Below are positions 1-12,985 of a DNA stretch of 64,000 bases, piece after piece; the stretch's first letter is position 1; the number at the start of each line of letters is the position of its first letter. Position numbers and translations under genes: made by a program. Origin of the DNA: Calliopum simillimum. Its lineage: Eukaryota; Arthropoda; Insecta; Diptera; Lauxaniidae. The DNA is taken from contig OX638370.1 of NCBI GenBank assembly GCA_951812925.1, positions 92,456,897 to 92,520,896 of the forward strand, read 5' to 3'. Under the pieces are notes generated by a model that worked only from the letters and a program-made list of their open reading frames with translations, searched no databases and had not been told where the DNA came from.

Positions 1-431
1 AATTTTTTGGGATATATTGTCCCAACCGGTTCGAAAGGGTTAATACAAAAATTTTGAAACAAAAAAGAAAAAAAAAGCAAAAAAAAAAAACAAATTCTTG
101 TGTTTTTTTACTCTTTTGACTATTATTTTTTTTAAGGTCAGCGATAGGTAAAGATATTGGGCAATATAAAAAAACGGAAATAAAATTTCCGTTAAAATGG
201 TTTATTTAAAAATTTCTTATGTCAAAAATTGACCGAAATATGGCCACTCAAACATAGAAATTTTGTTTATGCGGTCGGAAAAATAATTTTTATTTAAAAC
301 CGAGGCGTCTTGCAAAACAAGTGTATACGACAAAAAAATATTTAGAATTGTTCAAAGAATACATATGATTTTTTTCATAATTTTTGGGGACATTTCATAA
401 TTTCTCAAAACTTGTCAAAAAATAAAAATTG
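1..431. other. AT-rich sequence without gene
   Basis: No ORF, exon-like segment or terminal-repeat pair was recognised. Poly-A and poly-T runs dominate. Confidence 0.5.
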
Positions 432-668
432 TAAAGCGAACGGTCCATAGAATACGTCGAATACGTCACGTCGTTTTTTTCAACTGACTGCGACGCATTT
501 GACGGAGAAGCCTGGCCCAATGAATACTTTGAAAACGGATTTAAACATCAAAATTGTTTTTATTTCATTAATTAGAAATTTTAATTTTGCACTTGCACAG
601 CTCCAATAATTTTTTATTCACACTTTTTTTCAAAAAATAAATGACGTACTGAATGGACCGTTCCCTTA
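432..668. mobile_element. MITE family A, copy 1
   Basis: Terminal inverted repeats read AACGGTCCATAGAATACGTC at the left (439) and, on the opposite strand, AACGGTCCATTCAGTACGTC at the right (ending 662). Partial complementarity continues a few bases outward. There is no coding capacity. The same element recurs at 3007-3848, sharing the subterminal GTCACGTCGTTTTTTT block and an internal segment TTTTGCACTTGCACAGCTCC. The superfamily is not determined. Confidence 0.75.
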
Positions 669-809
669 AGTTCCAAAAAATTCTGAAAAAAGTTCTCACG
701 TATATCTGGGATGATTTTAAGCATTTTTTGCCGTATACACTTTTTTCGTGAGATGCCTTGGTTTGGAGTAAAAGCCGTTTTTCTAATCTAATTATAATTA
801 TCTCAGTAA

Positions 810-1238
810 TACCCTATTCTCACTTGCCTGGTTAACCAGTCTAAAATAAGAAAATCTTGATAATCACAGAACCACGTTCACGTTCTATCATTTCAATGGC
901 GTTTACCAAATCCCGACACTATTTTCACTTTTTTCAAATATATTTTTATATATTTCGTTATTTAAATTTTTTTTAAACAATTGAGACGAACATATTTTTG
1001 ATTTTAGCTTTAATTTGCTTTTTATTAAAAATGTTTTATTTGTTTACATTTTGTATTTGTCAAAAGAAAAGGAAATTTCCTAATTTCCCTGGGATTTTTT
1101 GAATTTGGAGATGCCACCTGCCGTTTTTTAGGTTAAATGATCTACATACAAATCGAAAAGGTTTTTTTTATGGAAAACTATCATGGTTAGTGCTTAATCA
1201 GCATTCATTTGGTTAACCAGGCAAGTGAGAATAGGGTA
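810..1238. mobile_element. MITE with 29-bp perfect inverted repeats
   Basis: The left end at 810-838 begins TACCCTATTCTCACTTGCCT and continues GGTTAACCA. The right end at 1210-1238 is its exact reverse complement. The interior is non-coding and AT-rich. If the outer TA is the target duplication, it fits a Tc1/mariner-type MITE. Confidence 0.8.
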
Positions 1239-2204
1239 TAAGATATGTTATTTTTTTCAGACATATTAATTTATTACTTCTGACTGGTGAGAGCTCATGG
1301 CTAGACCAGTGTGCATCTTTGCATTGATTGGAGAAATTTCCTGCTATCTAACTGCCATATCTAAATTGGAGCGTCAGCGTTATTTTACTGTCAAAAATTT
1401 CTCATGTACATACAAATTGTATGGCGCATACCGAAATTGTCAACGCTTAACGCTCAGCTATTCGAATTTCCAATTTTGACAAAGCGTTATGGAGTGAAGT
1501 TAGCTGCAGAAAAGTAAAAATAGAAACAACAATATGATTTTGACCAACAAATGACTTCAACGCAACCCTCTTTATTTCGGTATGGCGCTTGACGCTTTTG
1601 TGTAACGTTAAATAACGCAACGCCTGACGCTCCAATTTAGGTATGGCAGTAAGTGGTGGCTCACACGACAGACTACAATGTCAGGCGATAGTCTGTTGTG
1701 TGAACCCGCACTAATTCCCGATTACGTGAAAAGAAATTGAATGAGAAAAACTAAAAAGAAAATTGGAATGAATTTTGTTGACGATGAACCATCGTTCTGT
1801 TCATATTACTTCATTTCCCTACTGGGTCTCTGTAATTTTGACGTTTCTCAATTTACGATATTTACCGTATTAACGGTAGAACATACGATATTAGAATATG
1901 CAGTGCTGCCACCAAACAGTTTTTAACTTGCGAAACACAATTTTTTTTTTCCACAAAAAACATATTTTTTTTATTGTACCTACTGAAATGAGAACGGTCG
2001 ACGTTTTTCTCTAAATGCTGCGAACACACACGAACGATACGGGCATTTATAGCCTCTTTGAAATATTTATTTTTGTGAACTATGCTGCAATTGAGAAGAA
2101 ATATTTTGACAACCTTAATATGATTTAATTAAAAGTCATTTCATAGGCGAATGCAAGTAATGAATGTCAGTTTTGGTTGGTTGGAACTTATTAGCTGGGT
2201 TTGG
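1239..2204. other. No gene recognised
   Basis: Only short chance ORFs. An A-T-rich stretch without splice-linked coding segments or clear terminal repeats. Confidence 0.5.
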
Positions 2205-2382
2205 CAGTGGCGGATCCAAGGGGGACCGATGGTCCCCCTCTTAAACCAAGTGATTAAATTAATTGTAAAGTTTATAAATTAAACTTAATTAAATTATATG
2301 TAAAGATTCTAAGAACATTCTGTTATTATCAAGAAATGTAGTCAATCGGCCCCCCCTCTTGACAATGCCGGATCCGCCACTG
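2205..2382. mobile_element. Short MITE with CAGTGGCGGATCC ends
   Basis: The left end CAGTGGCGGATCCAAGGGGG (2205) pairs with the right end GGATCCGCCACTG (2370-2382). The interior is about 150 bp and non-coding. Termini of this CAGTGGCG type are common on non-autonomous DNA elements of insects, often assigned to hAT-like groups; that assignment is inference. Confidence 0.7.
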
Positions 2383-3006
2383 GTAGCGTGTTAACACAGT
2401 GTTAACATAGTGCGAACTCACGACGGGCACGGGCATGTAGGCAAGTGGTGCTTTCATTTCCCTCCGTTTGCCTACAAATTTGACGTGCCCTACGTACCCG
2501 TGACCGTCGTATGAATTGGCACATAGTTCATCTTAAACGATTTTGTGTGCTGTCTTAATATTTTTCTTTTGCTTAAATTACTCTTATTTCGTTTTGCTTT
2601 TCGTTTCCGCTTCCCTCCGCTTGCCAACAAACTCCAAATGCCACTTATAAAATAAATAAAAATGTGTTGCCATTATGTTAAAATCCAATTAATATTCAGT
2701 TTAAAACGGAAACATTCACCGATCTACTTCATGCTTAAAAATTAGATACTTTGGTTGATGCTTTCCCACATGTTTCGCTTGGGCCGGATCTGGCTAAATT
2801 TTGTATGGATCGTGATCATTCTCCTTTACATAATACATTTCACGTTATTTTTTCTGCGGAATATATATTTTATTTAGCACATAATTGCATATTGATGTAA
2901 ATGTTTTTTTAAATAAAATGGAAAAAAGAAAAAATGAGTTTAAAAAACTGTTAACAAAAATCTTTATGAAATAGCGTTGAATTCGTAACGAAATGTCGTA
3001 AAGCCT
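2383..3006. other. No gene recognised
   Basis: AT-rich sequence; no supported coding segment or repeat boundary seen. Confidence 0.45.
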
Positions 3007-3848
3007 ACGGTCCATTCAGTACGTCGAATACGTCACGTCGTTTTTTTAACTGACTGCGACGCATTTGACAGAGAAGCCTGGCCCAATTAATACTTTGAAA
3101 ATGGAATAAAACATCAAAATTCTTTTTATAATAGCTTTGTTTGATGATTGCTCTAGAGTACTCTAGAGCAAGTTAGATCAGTCAAAAGTGTTCGATGACA
3201 GTTTTTTCTGCTCTAGGTTGCTCTATTCTACTCTGAAAAGTGTTCGATGAGTTTGCTTCAAACTGCTCTGTTTGCTCTTTTCTGCTCTAGATTTTTATGC
3301 ATAGTAGGTTGGAGCAGCAAATTCTAAAATTTATCGTCAATTTTGATATTTATATTTTATTTTTAACGTAAAAATATGTAAATATTTATAAATTTTTGCT
3401 GATTTTCTCAAAGTTGCTTGTTTTGTGTTTTTTTAAATTTCTGCTCTGCCTTTCTCTACTCTACTCTAACCTGCTCTAAAAGTCCTATGACAGTTTTCAA
3501 AAGCTGCTCTACTTTGATCTAAGTTCGTCAAACAAAGCTAATATTAATTTCAAATTTTTATTTTGCACTTGCACAGCTCCAATACTTTTTTATACATACT
3601 TTATTTCAAAAAATAAAAGAGAAACGACAAAGGAAAAAAAAAAAAATCAAATTAAATTGAAAATAAATTTATTTTACGACTGTCAAATCACTCGACGTAC
3701 GTTGAAAGTTGGGAGTTGGGCAACTTTTGTATGTTGCGTTAACGTAGACGTACTGATTGGGTTGCACTTGATGTAAACGTATGATTTTTAACTTAGCTGT
3801 CAGTTGAAAAAAACGACGTGACGTAATCGACGCACTGTATGGACCGTT
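3007..3848. mobile_element. MITE family A, copy 2, carrying a nested insertion
   Basis: The left end ACGGTCCATTCAGTACGTCG and the right end (reverse complement AACGGTCCATACAGTGCGTC) form inverted repeats of about 50 bp, including the block GTCACGTCGTTTTTTT. Apart from a 409-bp insertion at 3132-3540, the interior matches copy 1 at 432-668. It also has about 200 bp of extra right-hand sequence that copy 1 lacks, so copy 1 is a shorter deletion derivative. Confidence 0.8.
3132..3540. mobile_element. MITE nested in family A copy 2
   Basis: Ends TAGCTTTGTTTGATGA (3132) and, reversed, TAGCTTTGTTTGACGA (ending 3540) form inverted repeats. The interior is rich in repeated TGCTCTA/CTACTCT motifs. 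Copy 1 of the host family lacks this segment and acts as an empty site. Confidence 0.8.
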
Positions 3849-4830
3849 GGCTTAAAAGTTCCATCTTTGTTCCGACAAGTCAAAAGAAAAATTGATTTAA
3901 CAAATTTTTACGAAATAGTTAAGAATTCGTAATGAAATGTCGGAAGAGTTCCGACTGAGTTGGAATTCCGTGAAAAGTAGTAAGGTTTGGTTTGCGGGCT
4001 ATGTATTCTATTTCGGTGAATTGCGCATTTAGTGGCAACACTGCTCATTTGAACAATGGCAGCCAGGCATGATATTCGAACTTCTTCAACGGTACTTTTT
4101 TTTAAAAAGACAATAGTACTTTGGGTACTTTTTATTTTTGTAGCCTAGGGTATATGCAAAATAGAAAAGAAACATTAAACATTGTACATAGTTAATTTAT
4201 TTGCTTCACCCGCGCATTATTTGATGAGAAGGACTTGCATTTTTATTTAAATAAATTAATATATAACAATTTTCAAAGTAAAATTTCGTGCCTTCTCTAT
4301 GTAACCTTCAAAATAGTCAAAAATCTTTTCTTTGTTTCTTTTTGAATTTTTAGGTTAAGATAATTCCTAGAAAAAATAAGATATTGCTATAATTTAAATA
4401 GGGTTTTATAGACAAAGCTAAGTACTTTTAACTTACATAACAGCTTTTGTGACAAAGTATTACACTGTGTTACATAACCTCAAAAGTTGGAAAAAATCAT
4501 GAAATATCTTACATTTTAGTAATTTTTAGGTTAGGATATCACAAAATTCTGTTGCTATTGTTAACGAATTTAAATTCAGCATCAAAAAGTTAGTTAAAAA
4601 CGACTGTTCTTATTTCTTTTTATTGGTTTCAGTTTTCGCATGTTATTTTTGACTTAACTCAACTTTGCCAAAAACGAAAAATTCGATTTTTTTTAATATG
4701 AAGAGAAAAGTGCCCTGGACAAGAAAATATAATACTGAAGAGGTGTCCATTGCTCAAAGATACTATTAACAGCTGCCTAATTTTTGTAAAATTATTTAAA
4801 AATTAACCCGTCTTAAAAGACACCGAAATC
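3849..4830. other. No gene; possible diverged repeat arm
   Basis: No coding segment. The stretch 4340-4550 contains TTAGGTTAGGATATC and ATTTAAATAGGGTTTT motifs like those of the foldback family at 4831-5575, so it may be a decayed arm of that family. Confidence 0.35.
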
Positions 4831-5575
4831 GCAAACACCGAAATCGTAGCAAAAATACATATCCCATATAAAATAAAAAAAAAAATCGAAAAAAAAACGC
4901 AACAATCAAATATAAAAATAGTTATATGTAATGTATTTTGCAATGTTGAATCCAAATCCGGCCTTAGAACTGCTGTATCTCATACGGTTTTTGAGATATC
5001 TTACCCTAAACAAGGAAAAAAAGAAAAAAGCTATGTTTTATTGCTGTGTTTTGGAGCTATATAACAGGATGTATATCCGTAAACTCTGATGCAGAAATGG
5101 AAAGCTCTAATCAGTCTTCTAAACCTAATTCAAATAACGTCGATATCTTTATTTTTCTCGAAGATATCCTAACCTAAAAAGTTAAAAAAGTGCAAAAAAC
5201 GTGTTTTGTCATTATTTTAGTCTACGATATTTCAGAGAAAAATTAAGCTATTGATATAATTTAAATGTGGTTTTAAAGAAAAAGACTGGAGCTTTCAAAT
5301 GATGTATCGGATTCTGCGTATGAATGTTCTATATTCTAGTTATATAGCTTGAAAATATAGCAAAAACGGTCTTTTTTCCTTGTTTAGCCTAAAATATCTC
5401 AAAAACCGTATGAGATATAGCAATTTTAAGGCCGGATTCAGATTCAGCATTGCAAAATACATTAAATATAACTATTTTTATATTTGTTTGTTGCGTTTTT
5501 TTTCGATTTTTTTTTTTATTTTATGTATTTTTGCGATATTTCGCGGGGGTGATCAGCTACGATTTCGGTGTTTGC
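4831..5575. mobile_element. Foldback-type element, near-complete inverted repeat
   Basis: Two arms of roughly 350 bp are inverted copies of each other. Outer ends are GCAAACACCGAAATCGTAGC (4831) and its reverse complement ending at 5575. Shared inner blocks include CTCATACGGTTTTTGAGATA and its complement CTCAAAAACCGTATGAGATA. Non-coding. Single-arm relatives lie at about 13400-13800 and 57540-57840. Confidence 0.75.
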
Positions 5576-6030
5576 ATTTTTCAGACCACTAAACTAATAC
5601 AAATGAAACCCCATTCACAGATTTTCTCCACATAGCCAAAAAACCTATCGACTGTTTAAGAGCACCGTGTAAGTAACACAAAAAATCACGAAAGGACTTT
5701 TTCGAGTCGAAAGTACTTCAGTACTTCTGTAAAGTCAATAGTACCGAAAAAAGTACGATTCCACTATAAATATCATCCCTGATGGCAGCTCTTCCAGGGC
5801 TGCAATAAAAAGCGAAGTCGAATGAAAACATCAAAAAAATTTAGTATTCTATCGAGTGCACTGACGGATGGTAATTGGGTGCGATTGTGAGTTGGGCTTG
5901 CGTTGTGTGAAAAGCAATTCGATTTTTCTGTCGGGCGTTTTTCTTAATTAATTTTTTTATTATAATGCTCAAAATTAAAATGTTAAATGAAAATTTCCTA
6001 AATAATTTCAATAAAGAAAATCAGTGAGTG

Positions 6031-6217
6031 CAACATACGAAGTTATAAGTGAGGAAAAAAGTAAAATTTAAGTGGAAGTTGCCGTAATCGAAAAAAAAAG
6101 AAAAATTATTTTCATTAGAAATTTAAAACTAAAAATAGGAAATCTCCACGCGAACAGTTTCAAAAGGATAAAAAAATTCATCTAGAAAGCAAGGAATACT
6201 GGATTGAAAGCAAACTG
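6031..6217 (+). other. Candidate non-coding 5' exon (possibly RalGPS exon 1)
   Basis: A moderately less AT-biased segment ends at CAAACTG followed by GTAAGTTG, a strong donor at 6218. It has no long ORF. The next strong acceptor that leads into a coding exon on this strand is TTTATATTTCAG just before 40230, in the RalGPS 5' UTR. Linking the two implies a 34-kb intron filled with transposons. This is inference only; the exon could belong to another transcript or be chance. Confidence 0.25.
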
Positions 6218-6924
6218 GTAAGTTGTTTGGTGATACTCGAGCAATTTCACGCCCCATAAAAGAAAAACTTCGATTCAATGTCTCGCGTGTGGAATGGGGG
6301 CAGAATACTGTTTATGGGGGGAGGGGGCAGCGGTACAAGTCTGATTTATTTTTAGAAAAGAAAATTCACAAGTTTTCTGAAACAAAAATAACTAAAAAAA
6401 CTGCTCTTTGCATAGACAGCCTGACGAAAAATAAATCGTAAATAAAAATTCAAAGTCGTCTTCGTCGAAAAGTTCTTGAAAATTGAAACAGAAAATGCAT
6501 GCGGCGGGTCTCAAACAAAACAAAAATAACTAGCGGCGTCAGTCAATTAAATTACGATCGATTTGCTTTGCTTTTGGGTGCTTGCTTATTGGTGGTTAAT
6601 CAAATTTTCTAAATCAGAGTCAGCATTTTTGTACCTCAAGAGCGGGTTCTGATTGTAGGGTGAGGGGTTTGAAAAAATTAAAATGTCAAAGGGGACAACA
6701 AAAATGACCAAGTTAGAAAAATGTCTGTTGCCCAGAAGCAAAACGTTCTATCTGACTTTGTCATCTCTGGATTTGCCTTACCTCAGGTGCAGTTGCGTGA
6801 GTAAAATTCGGCCTCAGAATACAAATGTGATGCTTCACTGGAAAAGTGACCTTGTCCAAAAATACATATTTTTTTGAATAAAAATACAACACAACACGAC
6901 TTCGATTTCCATGGCCTCTCGATT

Positions 6925-7460
6925 TGACGATGTTTTTTTCTAAATCGACCCAAAATAAGTAGAAAAAATTAAATAAATTCCTTCAATATCTCGCTTCATT
7001 TTCAAGGCATCAATGCTTAAACAATACGAGAATATTGAAGAAAACTTAAGGAGCGTAAGTTCGGCGATGTTTTCACATAAATCGACCCAAAATAAGTCGA
7101 TAATATTACATAAAATTTTTCGATATCCCGCTTCGTTTTCGAGATATCGAGACTAAGTTTTTAGAGTCAAGTTGTTCACTTGTTTTCAAAAAGGGACTTT
7201 TGTTGTTGTGGTCGATATCTCACAAACAGCGAGATATCGAAAAGTTTTATTTGATTTTTTTAACTTATTTTGTGTCGTTGTATGTGAATTCTCGTACATA
7301 GTTAACTTTTCTTGAAATTTCTTCAGTAATCTCGTATTTTTATTTTGGTACATTTTTCGACTTATTTTGGATCGTTTTATTTGAAAGCATCGTAAAATCT
7401 TACATTTCCTCAAAATTCTTCAATATTCTCATGTTCCTTGATATCTCGAAAAGAAAGAAT
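6925..7460. repeat. Imperfect inverted repeat with CGACCCAAAATAAGTCG motif
   Basis: The left half (6925-7160) contains AATCGACCCAAAATAAGTCG and CGAGAATATTGAAGAA blocks. The right half (7190-7460) contains the complements CGACTTATTTTGGATCG and TTCTTCAATATTCTCATG. Within each half the motif also repeats directly. Non-coding; the short ORFs here are products of the repeat. Confidence 0.6.
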
Positions 7461-7464
7461 TTAT

Positions 7465-8200
7465 ATAATTTTTATACCCTACATCCAGGGTATATTCACT
7501 TTGTCCTTCCGTTTGTAACGCAGAGAAGGAGGCGTGGCAGGTATAGAAAAGTATATATATTCTTAATCAGCGTCACCTCCTGAGTCATATAGCCATGTCC
7601 GTCTGTCTGGCAGGCTGGGTGGGCGTGGAAATACATTTTTTGGGAAAATTGATCAACATAATTCGAAGAAATTTGGTATTCTGCCTCCGTCGTTAAAGTT
7701 AGCTCGGAGGATTGAAAATGAGCGAAATCGTTCAACGGACACGCCTACCGCTTATACAAAAATTATATTAAAAATGCAATAATAAGAGCATTATTTGAAA
7801 TAACAGAACCAAAATGCACATAAATACTAGGGATAGAAGTACAAGCTCTGAGCAAAAATTAGGCGAATTCGGAGTAGAGGGCGTAGCACCTACCATAAAA
7901 AACAAAAGTTTCAAAACGTTATACTGAAAGCGTTTTTTGAGATAATCCAACCAAATTTCACCCAAACACTATGAACATTAATTGCAAACTCTGAGTAAAA
8001 AGTAGGCAAAGTAGGACTAGAGGGCGTGGCACCTCCCATATAAGCAAAAGTTTCAAAATACTATACTCAAAGATTTTTTTAAAAACACCTAACTGAATTT
8101 CACTCAAACACTCAGAACAGTAAATGCATGCTCTACGCAAAATCTAGGCAAACTCGGAGACAAGGGGCACTTCCCATAGTTATAAGAAATTTGTTCTTAT
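7465..8200 (-). mobile_element. Dispersed repeat family D, copy 1 (reverse)
   Basis: The left edge carries the terminal hairpin TACCCTACATCCAGGGTATA followed by TTTGTCCTTCCGTTTGTAAC and GGAGGCGTGGCA. Further in are tandem units with GAGGGCGTGGCACCTCCCAT. The same arrangement in the opposite orientation is found at 16585, 25825 and 38578. Repeats with this hairpin and GGAGGCGTGGC block are widespread in flies; a Helitron/DINE-like origin is possible but unproven. Confidence 0.7.
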
Positions 8201-8921
8201 ACTCTCCTAGGAGTTACAGAAGAATGAAACAATTTATTTTAATAAAAACTTGTATGTACAAGAATATTGCATAATATTTATCAACTAAGTGTTTAATAAT
8301 ATATGTACTTGAAATGCAGTGTAGGGTAATTAGTTTTTCGCCAGGCCAAAGATACCACCCTTAATAATTTGGACTTATTTTGCGTCGCTTTTTTAAAAAA
8401 CAACGTCAAATTGTAGAGCCACGAGTTCCACATATTCCTGACATCGAAAAATTCAAAAAATTTAATGAGCTTTGGGATTTCGAAATTGTGAAATAAAAAT
8501 CTCAAGTTTAACTATAATAGATACATAACGAAGTGAAAAGTTTAAAAAATGTTACGGAGCTTTCCTGAAAGATGAAATAAGCAAATAAGATTTTTTGTGG
8601 GGATTTCATATCTGGAAAGAAATTATATTTTTGCTTGTTGTTTCACTGTCATATTCAAAAGAAAGAAGCATGGGTCAAAAACATATGCGTCAAAAAGTGC
8701 GCTTGTCACTTATGTAAGTGCATCCATGGTATTAATGTTCGGCACCTACCTACAAAATTTCATCGAATTAGCTTGTAAACCTAGCGATATATAACGTATT
8801 AAAGTATAAAGCACAAGGGATGGACCTTTTCTTGATACTAGAACCGCCCAGTGGTCAAAATTCGACCACAAATGTATTAAATAATTTTGGTATTGTAATT
8901 TTTGGACACTTTAAGTACTTT
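8201..8921. other. No gene recognised
   Basis: AT-rich; short ORFs only, with no homology I recognise. Confidence 0.45.
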
Positions 8922-8998
8922 CCCAGTGTGCCAGACGGTTCATATACTGATCCGTAACGGATAAAAAAGCGGAGATATGAACCATCTGGCACACTGGG
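8922..8998. repeat. 77-bp hairpin MITE
   Basis: The arms CCCAGTGTGCCAGACGGTTC (from 8922) and GAACCATCTGGCACACTGGG (to 8998) are inverted, with a short loop that contains a second small palindrome, ATCCGTAACGGAT. Confidence 0.75.
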
Positions 8999-10679
8999 TT
9001 AAGTCACATACACATCTACATACACATCTACCTTTCTAATAGTGTATAATTTAAAGTCGTACTCCATTTCTAACAAAAAAAAAAAGATGGACAAGTTTTT
9101 GTCTTGCGTATTAATATATAGAAGATTTCGAATTTAATATTCGACTTAAGATTTCGAAAAATAGAAAACCACTGAAAAAGTTGGTGACTATCCACAAAAC
9201 GTTGGGAAATAATTCATTGTAAAATAATTTGAGATACAACTTGAAAGTGCATAAAATTTAAAATTTTTAAGTATTTTCACCATTCCTAATATATGTGTGA
9301 CGTTTAGATGCAGAATAATAATATCCTCTTGTCTGAATTAACTTTATTGTCTTCTATGGCTTAACTACTCAATTAATATACCCTTCAAAAGCGAGTTAAC
9401 CCCAAAGAAGATTGCTCCGTGAGCTGGGATCTTTACGAAACTTTCGTGATATGACAAAAGGTCGAAAATTACCCGTTTATTTCATTTTGAAAGTCAATTC
9501 CATTGATGAAACACCCAAAACTTGAAAAGTTTAAGGAATTTTCGAGAAAAAATAAATCTTTAATTAGCCAAAAGAACATAAAACTAGAAATCAAAGAGCC
9601 TTTAATGATCAGTGTTAAAAAAACATTGATTAGGTTAAAATCGAGTTTCAAATTATGAAGAAAATACATGAGTAAATTCCTGCTTTGGTTTCACACACAT
9701 TTATGTATCAACATGTGATAACTTTATTTATTTTACTGCATATTTGTTGTTATTACTTTCGAATTTCTTCGTTTGTTTATCAGTAAAATATTTTCATTTA
9801 AAGTGCAAATTGAGTTTATTGCGCAAACAAAAAATCCTTAAATGAATCCATAAAATAAAAATAGCTCAATATTGCTCGTACATTCGAATTTTGAGAAAAA
9901 AAAAAGAAAAGATGCAGGGGCGTTTTCCGGTTAGACCAGATGCTGTCAAAAAGTAAAGAGACAGACGCACTTCTGTTTGATAGCATTGCTGCCTAGCTGC
10001 CTTACAGTCTCCTGCGCTTGCTTGTCAGCCAGCTAACGTCGAACAACCTCATTAAAAATTCAACGAGGCGTTGCCTGTTGTCTCCGCAGCTGAATTTGAA
10101 TTTTACTTTAACCTGCACCACTGTAGAATACTTTAAATGTACGACGAACGAGTATTTGTGTGGAAATGGGAAAAGTTTATGTATGTATATGCAAACACCT
10201 TAGGATTTACTATTCAAAATAGAACGTACCTGAAATAGCTAGCATATTTTAGGCAAATTTGTTTGTTTCCCTCTTTATTTTTTGACTCTTGAACTGGAGC
10301 GGAAGTTGTTGTTGTGCTAATGTTGAATGGATGATTCATGTTTGTTTTGGTGCCGATATCGTTATCGATTAAAAGCAAAAAAGGGGTTTGTTTTATATTT
10401 TTTTTCTTTTTTTGGCTGAGTTGTTTACTTTTAGACAGAATTTGATCTTTAAAATTACAAACATTTCTGTGGAAATATGACAAAACATGATGTGTCCATT
10501 CTGATAAATTTTTCAGGATAAATTTTTCAGAAAATAAAATTTGTGTTGTATAGATTCCAAGATGATGTATTCCAATTTTTAGTTTTTGAAGATGTTGAAT
10601 TTTGATTTGTCAATACTGAAGAATAATAAAAGAATGCGTAATTTTTCAAAGTAACTCCAAATATTTTTTTTTCTGTAAA
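8999..10679. other. No gene recognised
   Basis: Intergenic or intronic AT-rich DNA. The short ORFs at 9469-9669, 10018-10203 and 10214-10483 have no recognisable domain and no splice context. Confidence 0.45.
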
Positions 10680-11600
10680 TTATTGTGCTTTTTTCTTAAG
10701 GCCCTTTATTAAGATTTGCCCAGTTGTTTCGTCGCGGGTACAGTACGATCTTCTCCACTCATTTCTGAAATCTTGTAATTTTTTTGCAGTATTATTACTC
10801 CTTCGAAGATCCAATTTTATCAAAGCCCAATATCTCTCAAAAGGTCGAAGCTCTGAGCAGTTAAGTGGATTCACTGTTTTTTGGAAGAAAATTTTAATTA
10901 TTGCTCTTGTACCATTCTATGGTGGCTTAGTTAGTGAGAGGTGGCTAAATCAGTCCAAAATATAACAGTAACTTCGTGTACACGAATCAATGGCAAAAAA
11001 CGTTTTTCAAGATACTTGTCAATAAAAATTTTCGAATTCCTTGTGCTCGATGTTAAAAAAAAAATGCAGGTGGATATGGCCTGGCAGACCATACAATGCT
11101 TGGGAAATTTTGTTATTTTTTTTTTTCTAATTTTGCTCTGCATCTGCCTCTCCTCCACATAGGTGGAACATACGTGTCCCGGTAGCTGTTCGAAATCTGC
11201 CTTAACGTGTGTTTCATCGTCCACTTCGCTATAGTCAAATTTAGTCAGGAAACCTTTATATAACTTTCTGGCTTGCTTTTAAGCCTCCAGCCGCTTTTAA
11301 TCGGTACGATCTGGTACTTTTTGAAATCTGTAGGTCTTCAGCTTACGTTTCTTCTTTAGTCTTTTTATAACTAGTAGACTTCGAGGTAACTGCTTTTTAG
11401 GTTTTTGATACACCTGTTTTTTTGAGCTATAACTAAAAATTTTAAATCCATTTTTTTTCAAGTTTTCGAATTTTTTAATGATTGCTAGACATCTTTTTTG
11501 TTTAAAGCGCTATCACCAAGTGCTATATATTTTTTAATCGTGATGTTATATAGAAAAACTAGCACCCATATTTCGACCTTCACGATCATCAGGTAAATCA
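10680..11600 (-). pseudogene. Tc1/mariner-superfamily transposase relic
   Basis: Read on the minus strand, 11224-10931 begins MDDETHVKADFEQLPG, a motif that carries the first catalytic Asp of an IS630/Tc1-type transposase. The same piece ends in VIFWTDLATSH, the second Asp block. After a frame change, 10874-10680 reads MNPLNCSELRPFERYWAL, the block around the last acidic residue. Upstream (11420-11230) are basic, stop-interrupted codons that match the preceding part of such proteins. The segment 11590-11460 matches 35226-35345, which is the 5' end of a second family member. Several stops and frameshifts make it non-functional. Confidence 0.7.
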
Positions 11601-12773
11601 AAATCTTAAGAAACAAAAGTATCAAATTTTTCTGGACCAGTCCTTAGATCGTCCGATTATAATATTTATTATACTTAATTTTTCAGTATGAATAGTATTT
11701 AAAGACACCAAAATATTTAGTTTAAAATAATATAAATTTGAAATATATTGACTGTATTATTCAAAGTTTTATTCCATTATTTCTTTTGTTATGTGTCTTT
11801 TGTCCTCATACTTGGTATTATCACTTGAGATGCTTTGCACAAAACAAAAATAACAGAAAAAACATATAATATCCTATGTCATTACTTATTTCTAAATCCT
11901 TCAGCTGTTGTTACTGTAGTACATAATTTGCAATCTGAAACTGTAGCAGGTGTTTGCTGCAGGTCCACACAACTTGTTTCTTTGTTTGAGTTAATGGGAG
12001 CAGATGGTATCCTGATTGTTGTTGACGCTACTCGTACATAAAAATAATCTCAAAATAAATCGCATTTAACTAAAAGAAGCGACTTCTTGGATACTATAGC
12101 ATAAATCAATACTTCTGTAAAACTCAGTAGCTCACTGGTTAGCGTTACCGGATATTAAGTTATTCGAAGTAAAAGTAAAAAAGGCAATGCTTCGAGAGTA
12201 TAATTTTCCGATGTTAAATGTTGATTCGCTCATTTTTCACAAAGTAAGGGCATTTTCTAAACAAAAAATTTTTAATTTTTAATCGCTTGATTGCATTTTT
12301 ATTTTTGCCTTGCACAAGCGTTGTCTAGTTGAAAAAATAAACAATTCATTAGTCATAAGCATCCCCTACAAAAAAATCCCATATTTTCTTTTAATCACTT
12401 GAAATTCTTTTTGCCTCGTGCTGATGCCTTAATCGATTAGATTGGCTATAAAAATTGAAACTATTTCTAAAAAAAATTTTTAATAAAAAATCTCAAATAT
12501 TTTAAATGAAAAATTTAAAATTTTTTTTAATAAAAATCTAAATATTCAAACACTTCAATGTGTATCTACATTAAATGTTAATAAAATTGTTGAATTAAAT
12601 AAATTTTTTTTCTTCATTTAAAAGATATGCAAGGTCAAAACATGTCGCCACTAAATTGAGTTCAACAACCAGCGTTGTTAACTCGTGAAAGATGATGATT
12701 TTTCTTTTTAATCGCATTAACCTTCGGCGAGATTTTCACTGTTGAATATTAAACTACTATAAAATATTGAGTC
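11601..12773. other. No gene recognised
   Basis: AT-rich; the ORF at 11835-12041 has no recognisable domain. Confidence 0.45.
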
Positions 12774-12985
12774 GTAGGGGAAGCTGGGCTTATTCGTGAC
12801 ATTGTGTTATATTGCTTTTGTAAAAAGATAAGTGTTATTTTAATGCTTTCATGCAATATCTCAAATATGCATATAATTTTAATATTATTTTTAAGAAATT
12901 TTTTAAAATTTTAAGAAAATGTTTTATGTCTAGAAAATTTATTCTTTATTGAAATCAAATTATGTTCCTACCCCCAGTTCCCCTA
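12774..12985. mobile_element. Short MITE
   Basis: Ends GTAGGGGAAGCTGGG and, reversed, TATAGGGGAACTGGGGG enclose about 180 bp of AT-rich DNA. The inverted repeats are imperfect. Confidence 0.45.
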
